Shown: positions 53,501-63,700 of the stretch, piece after piece
Position numbering within the stretch: position 1 is the first letter of the stretch
Layout of the letters: each line of letters starts with the position of its first letter
From: Macrostomum hystrix
Taxonomy: Eukaryota; Platyhelminthes; Macrostomidae
DNA: 64,000 nucleotides
Direction: 5' to 3'
Assembly: GCA_950097015.1 (NCBI GenBank)
Contig: CATNEN010000007.1
Coordinates: forward strand, 12,735,001 to 12,799,000
The notes under the pieces: model-generated
What the model was told of the DNA's origin: nothing
The model's database searches: none
Seen by the model: only the letters and a program-made list of their open reading frames with translations
Translations under genes and position numbers: made by a program

Positions 53501-55663
53501 TCACGATTTTGGCTTGTTCAGCAGCGAAGTGAGGTACAGGTTCAAAGCCAGGTCGCTGCCTGCCAGATTGGCGTTGAAACTGCGCTTGCACCTTGGACAC
53601 GTAGCCTCGACGGTGTGCCCCGTGTACTCCGACACGGGGGACTCCATCTGACACATCGGGCATTGGTACCTGCTTGTCTGCAGTCCCTTCAAGGAGCTGA
53701 ACAGCTTCTCGGCGACTCTCGGTCCGTTCTCTTTGAAGGCTTTCTTCTCAGCCTCTGACAGACGGTCCCAGGAGACGTCTATAAACTTAAGGCCGAGCAC
53801 GTCGGCGCTCTGCACTCTAAAAAAGCCTCCGTCACCCCACTTGGAGCCTTTTGGCTCGAGTGAAAACGCAGCTTCTGTGGCCACTTCACCCAGCGGCGGC
53901 CAGGAGTTCAAGAGTCTCAGGCTGTGCCTGTCGAAGCTGACCAGCACAACCGCGTGCCCGAACGTCTCGGCATCCTTGGCTCTTCGGCTGATGTCCAGCA
54001 CTGACTTGGTGAGAGTTCCAGTGGGGCTCTGCTTGAAAAACTGCCTGAACTTCTCCCACTCTGGCCTGGTGAGACGGAAGGTCGCCACGACTGGCCGCTT
54101 GGCAATGATGGCCTCCAGCGCAGCTCTCTCATCAACTTCCTGGCTCTTCAGCCGGTACTCCGGGCACACCTGCTTCAGCACCTCAGCTGTCCTGGCTCGG
54201 TTCTCGCCGAACTTTTCGACGATTTTGTTCCGGACTTCTTTGAAGTCCGGGTACCCGCCGTCTCGACCCACGATTCTGTGCATGCTCAGATGAATGACTG
54301 TCGCCGACGCGACCGCATAGCAGGTGAGCTTTGACTGGCGCTGAGGCTCGAAGCCCTCGTTGGCCCTGTTGATGTACAGGTCGAGGTCCACCTCAGACAG
54401 CACATCCGACAGCGCGTCTTGGGAGCACACGCAGCTCTTGGCGATGTCACAGACCTCATCGATCAGGTCGGGGTGGTTGATCTGAAAGAACAGTCTGGTC
54501 TCATTTTTCTCAGTGTCGATGATCCAACCCTTTCTGATGAACAGGGTGCGCGGTATCTTCTGGGTGGAAATCGCGGAGCTTATGTCAAACATAAACTTTT
54601 CCGGCTCTCTCCAATTTCTGTCGAATTTCCCGTAGAGTCGCCGGGGATCATCGATGTGTTGGTCAGTGATGAAGCAGGATACGACCGTCACGCCCAGCTC
54701 TTGGAGTGTTTTAAATAAGCCCTCCTTTCGGCTCGTATCGTCTGACGGCTCCCCATCAGACAAAATGAAAAGCAGCTTGAACAAAGGCTTGTATTCGGCT
54801 TCGCTAAGAATATTTACCGATGTTTGCACGGCCTGCATCAGAGGAGTGTCGCCGTAGATGTTCGGTTCGATGATGTCGATGAGCTCTGTGACTCTCTCGT
54901 CTGTCAGCTCGGTCTGCTCATTGCAGGAATGCAGGATTTTGTGGGCTTGTTGAGAAGAAAAAACCGACTGAGGTGTCAGCGGGACTAAGCTGAGTGTTTT
55001 CAGCTTTGCTTCGATTAAGGACTTTGATTTTTGAATAACCTCCCTGACCGCCCCCAATGTAAAAATTGATACAACGACCGTACCAAGTCCCATCGTGATC
55101 GCCATAGTCTTTGTCACTGTTGGGATGGCAGCTTTGATTTCGCTATTATCGCAAAACTTTCTGCATTCCTCGGGTAAAAAGTCTGACACTACTCTATTTT
55201 TAACTTCATCGTCCGTTTGCAGAGCATCCAAAATGATGCACGCAGTGCGATCATCCACTTCTTTGCAAATTGCATCGGCATTGGTCCACTTCCGAACTCT
55301 TGGCGCTCCGCTGCTCTCCAGAATTGAAAGAACATTGTCAATATTATTCCGCTTTGATCTGCCCTCCAGTCTTTTGATCCTGTCTTCGAATTCCTGCTTC
55401 TTTCGTCTAGTTTCTTGCAGAGAGGCAAGGACGTCGAAAACCTCTGGATGCTGTCTGGCACCCACACCAGCTATGAACACCAGGTTGGTGGGTGACACAT
55501 CGTTCTTGACCAGCTGGTCAGCGACGCGAAAAATCGACCGGACCCACTGGTTCTTAGCTGCGAAGCTGGCTGCCGCCGTTGCTTGCTGACGGCCAAAGCT
55601 GCGCTCCATGGAGCGAGACACGTCCAGCAGAGCTCCGCTGTGTACCGACCTCACGTGGCGCTC
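53501..55663 (-). CDS. vWA domain - papain-like protease - zinc ribbon protein (5' incomplete)
   Basis: A 2.16-kb open exon. No in-frame ATG precedes the first domain; a good acceptor (CTCTTACTGCGTCAACAG) ends at 55,664, so an unseen upstream exon probably supplies the start. Numbering from the GTG at 55,654: MIDAS DVSRS (11-15), then about 165 inserted residues with a coiled coil (78-100), FLPEECRKFC, and a hydrophobic stretch (184-203), then the remaining vWA marks GDTPL (Thr270) and FILSDGEP (Asp300). A papain-type peptidase domain follows: Cys445 in LTCYAVASA, His567 in GHAVVLVSF, Asn583 in LLNSW and WGDGGFFRV. The C-terminus has a CPMC ... CPRC zinc ribbon (665/668, 686/689). vWA MIDAS domains bind ligands through a metal; papain-fold enzymes cleave peptides or isopeptides. 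I do not know this architecture as a named family; function is open. Retained triad suggests activity (inference). Confidence 0.82.
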   Translation of the reverse strand, partial: ERHVRSVHSGALLDVSRSMERSFGRQQATAAASFAAKNQWVRSIFRVADQLVKNDVSPTNLVFIAGVGARQHPEVFDVLASLQETRRKKQEFEDRIKRLEGRSKRNNIDNVLSILESSGAPRVRKWTNADAICKEVDDRTACIILDALQTDDEVKNRVVSDFLPEECRKFCDNSEIKAAIPTVTKTMAITMGLGTVVVSIFTLGAVREVIQKSKSLIEAKLKTLSLVPLTPQSVFSSQQAHKILHSCNEQTELTDERVTELIDIIEPNIYGDTPLMQAVQTSVNILSEAEYKPLFKLLFILSDGEPSDDTSRKEGLFKTLQELGVTVVSCFITDQHIDDPRRLYGKFDRNWREPEKFMFDISSAISTQKIPRTLFIRKGWIIDTEKNETRLFFQINHPDLIDEVCDIAKSCVCSQDALSDVLSEVDLDLYINRANEGFEPQRQSKLTCYAVASATVIHLSMHRIVGRDGGYPDFKEVRNKIVEKFGENRARTAEVLKQVCPEYRLKSQEVDERAALEAIIAKRPVVATFRLTRPEWEKFRQFFKQSPTGTLTKSVLDISRRAKDAETFGHAVVLVSFDRHSLRLLNSWPPLGEVATEAAFSLEPKGSKWGDGGFFRVQSADVLGLKFIDVSWDRLSEAEKKAFKENGPRVAEKLFSSLKGLQTSRYQCPMCQMESPVSEYTGHTVEATCPRCKRSFNANLAGSDLALNLYLTSLLNKPKS

Positions 55664-56890
55664 CTGTTGACGCAGTAAGAGATGGCACTCTAATTGTCAT
55701 GCTATCAGACATCAGAAGCGTGCGCTACACTGCCAGCAAAACATATTCCAATGGTAATCAATCGTTTTTTAAGTGTCGAATGCATTACCAAAGTCAGATC
55801 CAAAACGAACTGCAACTAATAATGTTGCCTACCACAATAACTTAATGCGAATGCAAATGGAAGCCCAGGACGTACTATCTATCCTTAAACTGGAAAGTCT
55901 TAGATAAAGTAGATTGTTAGAACTGCCGATTAGATTGCCTTCTCAAAAATATATATATATATTATTTTTTCTTTGCTTACCATTGCTGAGATTCAGAGCA
56001 GGGCCTTGATGCACTTGGTTCAATGGTAGACCTCGAATATCTAATTTAATTCAAAATACTCGGTCACGAAAAATATAGCTTTGCTCAATTTTGTTTTTAA
56101 AAGACGATTCCCTAAAGGGCATGTAGCGCCACAAGAAAATATTTATGCTCTGTTCAAGTGTATTTATAGGAAATGCCCGGTCAGAGGAAAATCCACGGAA
56201 ATTCCGCAGCTGCAGTTTTCTGCTTTAGGAAATGCAAAACATTCTTGCAGCTAGGTACTTACTTTGAACCTGCTGCTAATTTTAAATTTCTGTGCTTTTA
56301 TTTCCTGCGATCATAGTTTACTTACAGCGACTGGTGATTTAGCTTGTTTCACTAACAGTAAAAGACAACGCTATTTTCGTATTTTCAGACAACGGTTATT
56401 GTCGAAGACCGTGGTGAACATAGCAACTAAAATTGCTGTGTATAAGCTTAAATGGCGAATCCATATTGTCCAATTGTTTTTCATAATGTTCTTCAAAATG
56501 AAAAAGTAACTATTTATTCAATCGAAAATAGTTTACTGCATTTTCACGGTGATCAGTTGAATATTTTCGGAGATACAAAAAAAAAGGAATGTGGGTATTT
56601 GAAATACCCCGTGATCTTTCTACTGTTAACCACTTTTAGGTGACTTTTAGGTGATTGCTGACATCTGGTGGACCACTGCCTCTAGCTGGCTCAGCCGTGG
56701 CTTCAGAAGACGAAGAATGGGAGCGCCGAGGAGCCTCATACTCAGCGCGTGATGCTTTTACTTAACGAACGACTTCAGCACCAGCCTCCAGCGACACTGA
56801 GGCAGCTAGCATTCCTTCGTGGAGACAAATAAAAAGCTGCCACGGAGGGCGCCTGCACGTTAGCTAATTCCCTTTGGGAGCCATTTTCTT
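55664..56890. other. upstream of the vWA-protease gene, no exon identified
   Basis: The 5' exon of the minus-strand gene should lie here or beyond, but no frame stands out. Frames at 56,264-56,643 are AT-rich and unrecognised. Confidence 0.4.
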
Positions 56891-56892
56891 AT

Positions 56893-57735
56893 GAGAGCCG
56901 ATTCCTATGAGAGCCGATTCCTATGAGGGCCGATTCCTATGAGACCCGATTCCTATGAGAGCCGATTCCTATGAGAGCCGATTCCTATGAGAGCCGATTC
57001 CTATGAGAGCCGATTCCTATGAGGGCCGATTCCTATGAGACCCGATTCCTATGAGAGCCGATTCCTATGAGAGCCGATTCCTATGAGAGCCGATTCCTAT
57101 GAGACCCGATTCCTATGAGAGCCGATTCCTATGAGAGCCGATTCCTATGAGGGCCGATTCCTATGAGAGCCGATTCCTATGAGAGCCGATTCCTATGAGA
57201 GCCGATTCCTATGAGAGCCGATTCCTATGTGAGCCGATTCCTATGAGAGCCGATTCCTATGAGAGCCGATTCCTATGAGAGCCGATTCCTATGAGAGCCG
57301 ATTCCTATGAGAGCCGATTCCTATGAGAGCCGATTCCTATGAGAGCCGATTCCTATGAGAGCCGATTCCTATGAGAGCCGATTCCTATGAGAGCCGATTC
57401 CTATGAGAGCCGATTCCTATGAGAGCCGAATCTTATGAGAGCCGATTCCTATGAGAGCCGATTCCTATGAGAGCCGAATCTTATGAGACCCGATTCCTAT
57501 GAGAGCCGATTCCTATGAGAGCCGATTCCTATGAGAGCCGATTCCTATGAGAGCCGATTCCTATGAGAGCCGATTCCTATGAGAGCCGATTCCTATGAGA
57601 GCCGATTCCTATGAGAGCCGATTCCTATGAGAGCCGATTCCTATGAGAGCCGATTCCTATGAGAGCCGATTCCTATGAGAGCCGATTCCTATGAGAGCCG
57701 AATCTTATGAGAGCCGATTCCTATGAGAGCCGATT
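56893..57735. repeat. 16-bp minisatellite, about 53 copies
   Basis: Units of ATGAGAGCCGATTCCT; variants ATGAGGGCC, ATGAGACCC and CCGAATCTT. Very regular. Confidence 0.97.
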
Positions 57736-57738
57736 CCT

Positions 57739-58238
57739 AAAGCGTGGGCTTGAGCGTGGGCTTGAGCGTGGGCTTGAGCGTGGGCTTGAGCGTGGGCTTG
57801 AGCGTGGGCTTGAGCGTGGGCTTGAGCGTGGGCTTGAGCGTGGGCTTGAGCGTTGGCTTGAGCGTGGGCTTGAGCGTGGGCTTGAGCGTGAGCCCATTCC
57901 TAAAGCGTGGGCTTGAGCGTGAGCTTGAGCGTGAGCTTGAGCGTGGGCTTGAGCGTGGGCTTGAGCGTGGGCTTGAGCGTGGGCTTGAGCGTGGGCTTGA
58001 GCGTGGGCTTGAGCGTGGGCTTGAGCGTGGGCTTGAGCGTGGGCTTGAGCGTGGGCTTGAGCGTGGGCTTGAGCGTGGGCTTGAGCGTGGGCTTGAGCGT
58101 GGGCTTGAGCGTGGGCTTGAGCGTGGGCTTGAGCGTGGGCTTGAGCGTGGGCTTGAGCGTGGGCTTGAGCGTGGGCTTGAGCGTGGGCTTGAGCGTGGGC
58201 TTGAGCGTGAGCCCATTCCTAAAGCGTGGGCTTGAGGC
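57739..58238. repeat. 12-bp repeat, about 40 copies, fused to the 16-bp array
   Basis: Units of GCGTGGGCTTGA, interrupted twice by GAGCCCATTCCTAAAGCGTG. The breaks resemble the end of the 16-bp unit (CGATTCCTAAAGCG at the junction), so both arrays appear to have evolved together. Open in most frames on both strands as 4-residue repeats. Confidence 0.96.
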
Positions 58239-58720
58239 GTTCCTTCGTGACTAGTCCTATTTTCTTCTGTTTTATTCTTATCCCCATATTCCTGTGTTAG
58301 GGCTGTGAGGTCCGTTTGACTTCGTACATTTTTCAAACTCTTACGCTCGTATATGAAAATTCCCAGAAACACAAATTCTCTTGTGCTTTTAGTCACAATT
58401 TTTTCTCATATTTTTTTGCTTTTGCACTTTCATGTCCCAAGCGATGGAGCTTCTCCGCAGATTTCGTCAGGAGTAAAAATAGAAGACCCTGTAACCCAGC
58501 TAGCCGAGTAAAGGGCAAAAGCGGTGGCCGGCAACTCAGGCCAGGCTCTAAACTGAACTTCCATCTTGACCGTACAAATGCACTTGCGAACTCCGGCGGG
58601 GGGGTCGAGAAATGGAAAAGAAGCAAATAAGGGTGAATATTATTTTCTTCACTCGCAATAAAAAAGTTTTTTGTTTTGAATTGCCTTCCAGCGAAATGCA
58701 AGCGCTGCTGTCATATTTGA
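58239..58720. other. spacer, no gene seen
   Basis: No supported reading frame; a run of seven G near 58,600. Confidence 0.4.
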
Positions 58721-59002
58721 GCACGATCAAATTGGTCCCACGTCACTGTCAAGTCCATATTTACTGATGGGGGCGAAGAAGCTGCGAAGACTTTCGTAGA
58801 AACTTTGACAATCTATCTGATTGAGAGGATGAAGACTAACGTAACAAAGGAGGCAGTCGAGTCGCAGGCCGCACAACTGGCTTTTCAAACCGCAGAGCCT
58901 TTTATGAAGGAGGCCAGCAAAAAAGTGGCCACTGCCCAGACACTGGATTTCACTTTCCGTGTCTTCACAAACATCTTAAAGCAGCTCTTAAAGCAGAAGT
59001 AA
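58721..59002 (+). CDS. possible terminal exon, unknown protein
   Basis: An open frame of about 93 codons without an in-frame ATG near its start, ending at a TAA at 59,000-59,002. It reads SIFTDGGEEAAKTFVETLTI, then ERMKTNVTKEAVESQAAQLA and a basic, hydrophobic end (RVFTNILKQLLKQK). It looks helical and amphipathic with balanced charge, unlike random translation of this AT-rich area, so it may be the last exon of a gene whose other exons I cannot place, or a relic. No family recognised. Confidence 0.35.
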   Translation, partial: ARSNWSHVTVKSIFTDGGEEAAKTFVETLTIYLIERMKTNVTKEAVESQAAQLAFQTAEPFMKEASKKVATAQTLDFTFRVFTNILKQLLKQK

Positions 59003-59735
59003 CTAGAAATGCGAGCTGGTGTATGCGCTTCTTTTGTAGAAGGCTGTCCTTTTTTCGCTTCTTGAAGCTTATTAATAAATCAGTTTCAACACTATAACTG
59101 GATATATGACTATAAGATATTAGTAATAATAGTAATTACGAGTAAGGAATAGTAGAAGATTAGAAGTAATTAGTTGTTAGTAATTAGTAATGATTCAAAT
59201 GAGTTATATTTACTAATAGTAATTAGTAGAACAGTTAGACATTTTCATGCGCGTCTCCTGTGTTAAAACTCGTAGAATGCTAATAATATACTCATAAATG
59301 TGTACCTGATTGACAACTGCTCACAATATGACGAGCAGAAGCGCGAAGATTTCTCAAATACAAGGCAAAATACTAGAAGCTTGATCTCAGCTTCCCACTG
59401 CATCACGATACTTAAAGGCTAAATGATTTGAGTTCGCTTTCCATGTATTTTGCTGTATAATACTAATTATAATAATTCCGGTAGGTCGGTAACAGACGTA
59501 AAGTTGGAGTTAAAGTTAGACAGGACAAATAATTTTTGACTGACTTGACTTAACTGCATGGTCCATGGACACTGCAGGGAGGCGATGGTTGCTCATTCCG
59601 CCAACCCCTGTGGGCTGCAGACAGGCAATGGCCCGAGGCCGGTCAGGGTGGTCCGCCGGTCCATCATGCAGCGCTATCTTCTGCAAGGAACGAGACACGT
59701 GAGGTGGCAACCTATGAAGATATGGTGCCTATGAG
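59003..59735. other. AT-rich spacer, no gene seen
   Basis: Contains a short TAGTAATTAGTAAT-type AT repeat around 59,120-59,230. AATAAA near 59,073 (TTATTAATAAATCAG) could end a transcript from 58.7-59.0 kb. Confidence 0.45.
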
Positions 59736-59737
59736 AA

Positions 59738-59970
59738 TCCAAAACAAATTATGATTCCATATGAGATTCCCTAGAAAAATATGATTCCATATGAGATTCC
59801 ATATAAGGATAATATGATTCCCTATGAGATTCCCTATGAAAAATATGATTCCTTATGAGATTCCCTAGAAAAATATGATTCCCTATGAGATTCCCTAAAA
59901 AAATATGATTCCTTATGAGATTCCCTATGAAAATATGGTTCCATATGAGATTTCATATGAGAAAAAAATG
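59738..59970. repeat. degenerate repeat of about 30 bp, 8 copies
   Basis: Units like TATGATTCCATATGAGATTC then CCTAGAAAAA, of varying length. Partly palindromic (CATATG) and diverged. Confidence 0.85.
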
Positions 59971-60770
59971 ATTCCCTTGTATTTGCTTGATGCTGATTGT
60001 TGACGCCAGTTTTTGTCACCGCAGCTGCTTTCAAGTCGCTCCAGTTTATTTTGGAAGGTTTTGCAGTCACGCAAAGGCGTGAGGGTCGCATGCACAATTG
60101 ATGCATTGGCATAGCAAAAGTATTTAGCAATCGCACTGCAACTGAGCACAGTTTAGTGAATTTTGAGCAGCCTGAACGCAAAGCTGAATTATTTATAATC
60201 TCATCAGATGCTCAAGGCTAGAAATGAAAAACTTCAGTGCTTTAATCAGCTATGAAATGCAAGCCCAGCTTACAGGCCACAAACCAAGCCGTGCCTCATG
60301 CGCCATGTCTTCGGCTGAGCAGACTGTTGAGAAGCGAGGCAAAGCCGGCACACCTGGGAATTCCGCAAGCGAAGGTTTGTGCAGCATTTTCTACTAGTCT
60401 GTGCTAATTGCCCTGCGAATTTGAGTAGCAAATGTTAATAAAAATAGAAGCGCAGGAATCTCAAACCCAACCCCCTAAACACATGCGTGAGTGAGAGCTA
60501 CTGTGAGAGCTACTGTATTCGAATACCTTGCAACAGCCCACCTGAGCAGACACAATTCAAACATGCGCTGCAGTGGGCCGCCCGACACCCGCCGCAGGGA
60601 AGCCTCACAAATTGCGGCGGCCAGTGGGTCGAGCCCAGCTGGAAGCAGCTGTCTGCTCACTCAATGAGCTCAGAGGCTGCTGAGCACACATTTGCTGATT
60701 GCTTATTAAAGAAAGTGAAAGTGTTTTGCCGGGTAGCGGCTGAGCTTCTGCTCTCCCTGACACTCAAGGC
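59971..60770. other. spacer upstream of the EF-hand gene
   Basis: No gene seen; the 5' region of the EF-hand gene. GTGAGAGCTACT is present twice near 60,490. Confidence 0.4.
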
Positions 60771-60774
60771 GCAG

Positions 60775-63700
60775 ATGGAGGCGCAGCCAGGCAAGCAGGA
60801 CTCCACCGATGAGGCGCTGCACGAGGAGTCAGTGGCACTGTACAGTGAGGACCATTCAGCAGAAGCTCGCATTGTACTTTTGTCATAGGATCTTGAAGCC
60901 GTGCAGCCAGTTTACACACTGTCATGGGATCTTGAAGCCATGCAGCCAGTTTACACACTGTCATGGGATCTTGAAGCCACGCAGCCAGTTTACACACTGT
61001 CATGGGATCTTGAAGCCATGCAGCCAGTTTACACACTGTCATGGGATCTTGAAGCCGTGTAGCCAGTTTACACACTGTCATAGGATCTTGAAGCCATGCA
61101 GCCAGTTTACACACTGTCATGGGATCTTGAAGCCATGCAGCCAGTTTACACACTGTCATGGGATCTTGAAGCCGTGCAGCCAGTTTACACACTGTCATGG
61201 GATCTTGAAGCCATGCAGCCAGTTTACACACTGTCATAGGATCTTGAAGCCATGCAGCCAGTTTACACACTGTCATGGGATCTTGAAGCCGTGCAGCCAG
61301 TTTACACACTGTCATGGGATCTTGAAGCCATGCAGCCAGTTTACACACTGTCATGGGATCTTGAAGCCGTGCAGCCAGTTTACACACTGTCATGGGATCT
61401 TGAAGCCGTGTAGCCAGTTTACACACTGTCATAGGATCTTGAAGCCATGCAGCCAGTTTACACACTGTCATAGGATCTTGAAGCCGTGCAGCCAGTTTAC
61501 ACACTGTCATGGGATCTTGAAGACGTGCAGCCAGTTTACACACTGTCATGGGATCTTGAAGCCATGCAGCCAGTTTACACACTGTCATGGGATCTTGAAG
61601 CCATGCAGCCAGTTTACACACTGTCATGGGATCTTGAAGCCATGCAGCCAGTTTACACACTGTCATGGGATCTTGAAGCCATGCAGCCAGTTTACACACT
61701 GTCATGGGATCTTGAAGCCATGCAGCCAGTTTACACACTGTCATGGGATCTTGAAGCCATGCAGCCAGTTTACACACTGTCATGGGATCTTGAAGCCATG
61801 CAGCCAGTTTACACACTGTCATGGGATCTTGAAGCCGTGTAGCCAGTTTACACACTGTCATAGGATCTTGAAGCCATGCAGCCAGTTTACACACTGTCAT
61901 GGGATCTTGAAGCCATGCAGCCAGTTTACACACTGTCATGGGATCTTGAAGCCGTGCAGCCAGTTTACACACTGTCATGGGATCTTGAAGCCGTGCAGCC
62001 AGTTTACACACTGTCATGGGATCTTGAAGCCGTGCAGCCAGTTTACACACTGTCATGGGATCTTGAAGCCGTGCAGCCAGTTTACAGTTGTTATGGGATC
62101 TTGAAGCCGTGCAGCCAGTTTACAGTTGTTATGGGATCTTGAAGCTGTGCAGCCAGTTTACAGTTGTTATGGGATCTTGAAGCTGTGCAGCCTGGGTAAG
62201 GTGTTGGCTGCAGGTGCAATCTGATTTTCTCCTGTCTGAACCCACAGAAAAGTGCCGGTCCGTGTTCCAGCTGTTTGACCGCAGCTCCGGCTTCATGCTG
62301 ACCAAGGACTTGGGCTCGGCACTGCGGGCTCTGGGCCAGATTCCCAGCGACCAGGAGGTTGACATGATGGCTTCCAAGCTTGAGCAGGATGACATTTATG
62401 ACAAAGGTAAGGCCGCATGATAATTTAGCCTTGAGCACTTTACTCTTGAGCACAGCCTCCGTGCCCGCTAACCAGGCCACACCAAGGTCTCCTTCGATGA
62501 GTTCTATCGGGTCGTTCAGGAGAACAGCGAGAGAAAAGACGACATCAGGGAGATGGTGCTGGACTCTTTCAAGGTAGGGTTGGGCGGTGATGCTCGCTGG
62601 GGACTCTCTTTGCTTTTAGAGGCTTTAAAGGCTTTCTGCTCTGCGCATGCATTAGTAATGCTGTGTGCATGTATCACTGCTGTGTGCAAGCATTAGTAAT
62701 GCTGTGTGCATGTATCAGTGTTGTGTGCATGTATCAGTGTTGTGTGCAAGTATCGGTGTTATGTGCATGTATCAGACTGCTGTGTGCATGTATAAGTGTT
62801 GTGTGCATGTATCAGTGTTGTGTGCATGTATAAGTGCTGTGTGCATGTATAAGTGCTGTGTGCATGCATAAGTGCTGTGTGCATGTATAAGTGTTGTGTG
62901 CATGCTTAAGAGCTGTGTGCATGCATAAGTGCTGTGTGCATGTATAAGTGTTGTGTGCATGCTTAAGAGCTGTGTGCATGCATAAGTGCTGTGTGCATGT
63001 ATAAGTGTTGTGTGCATGCTTAAGAGCTGTGTGCATGCATAAGAGCTGTGTGCATGCATAAGTGCTGTGTGCATGCATAAGTGCTGTGTGCATGCATAAG
63101 TGCTGTGTGCATGTATAAGTGCTGTGTGCATGCAAAAGTGCTGTGTGCATGCATAAGTGCTGTGTGCATGCATAAGTGCTGTGTGCATGCATAAGTGCTG
63201 TGTGCATGTATAAGTGCTGTGTGCATGTATAAGTGCTGTGTGCATGCATAAGTGCTGTGTGCATGTATAAGTGCTGTGTGCATGTATAAGTGCTGTGTGC
63301 ATGCATAAGTGCTGTGTGCATGCATAAGTGCTGTGTGCATGTATAAGTGCTGTGTGCATGCATAAGTGCTGTGTGCATGTATAAGTGCTGTGTGCATGTA
63401 TAAGTGCTGTGTGCATGCATCAGACTGCTGTATATCGCTACTATGTTCGAGTGGGGACAGTAGACATTTCCGCAATTTCTAAGTGAAAAGTGAAGTATTT
63501 TTGCAAATGCAGCATAAAACACGTTCGTTGCCATAGCAACCATCGGCTGCATCATTAGTCTAAGACACAGGAAGGCAGCAAGCACAATGCTTCACCTCAT
63601 GCAATAATTTGCTCGTATGCCCTGCCCTCATTCCCAGTGCCTGGATCCCCAGGCCAGCGGCCAGGTGGACGCCGCCCGACTGCAGTCGCTGCTCACCGGC

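Noticed and set aside
53501-55654. Treating the GTG at 55,654 as the start of the vWA-protease protein
   Set aside because: Animal genes rarely start at GTG, the frame continues upstream to a good splice acceptor, and the vWA first strand begins at once; a missing 5' exon is more likely.
57737-58396. Ser/Pro/Arg repeat frame resembling an SR-type protein
   Set aside because: It is the 12-bp array read antisense; the opposite strand is equally open.
258-63420. CRISPR arrays
   Set aside because: Several arrays have 27-48-bp units, but they are continuous tandem repeats without unique spacers, and the genes are animal genes.
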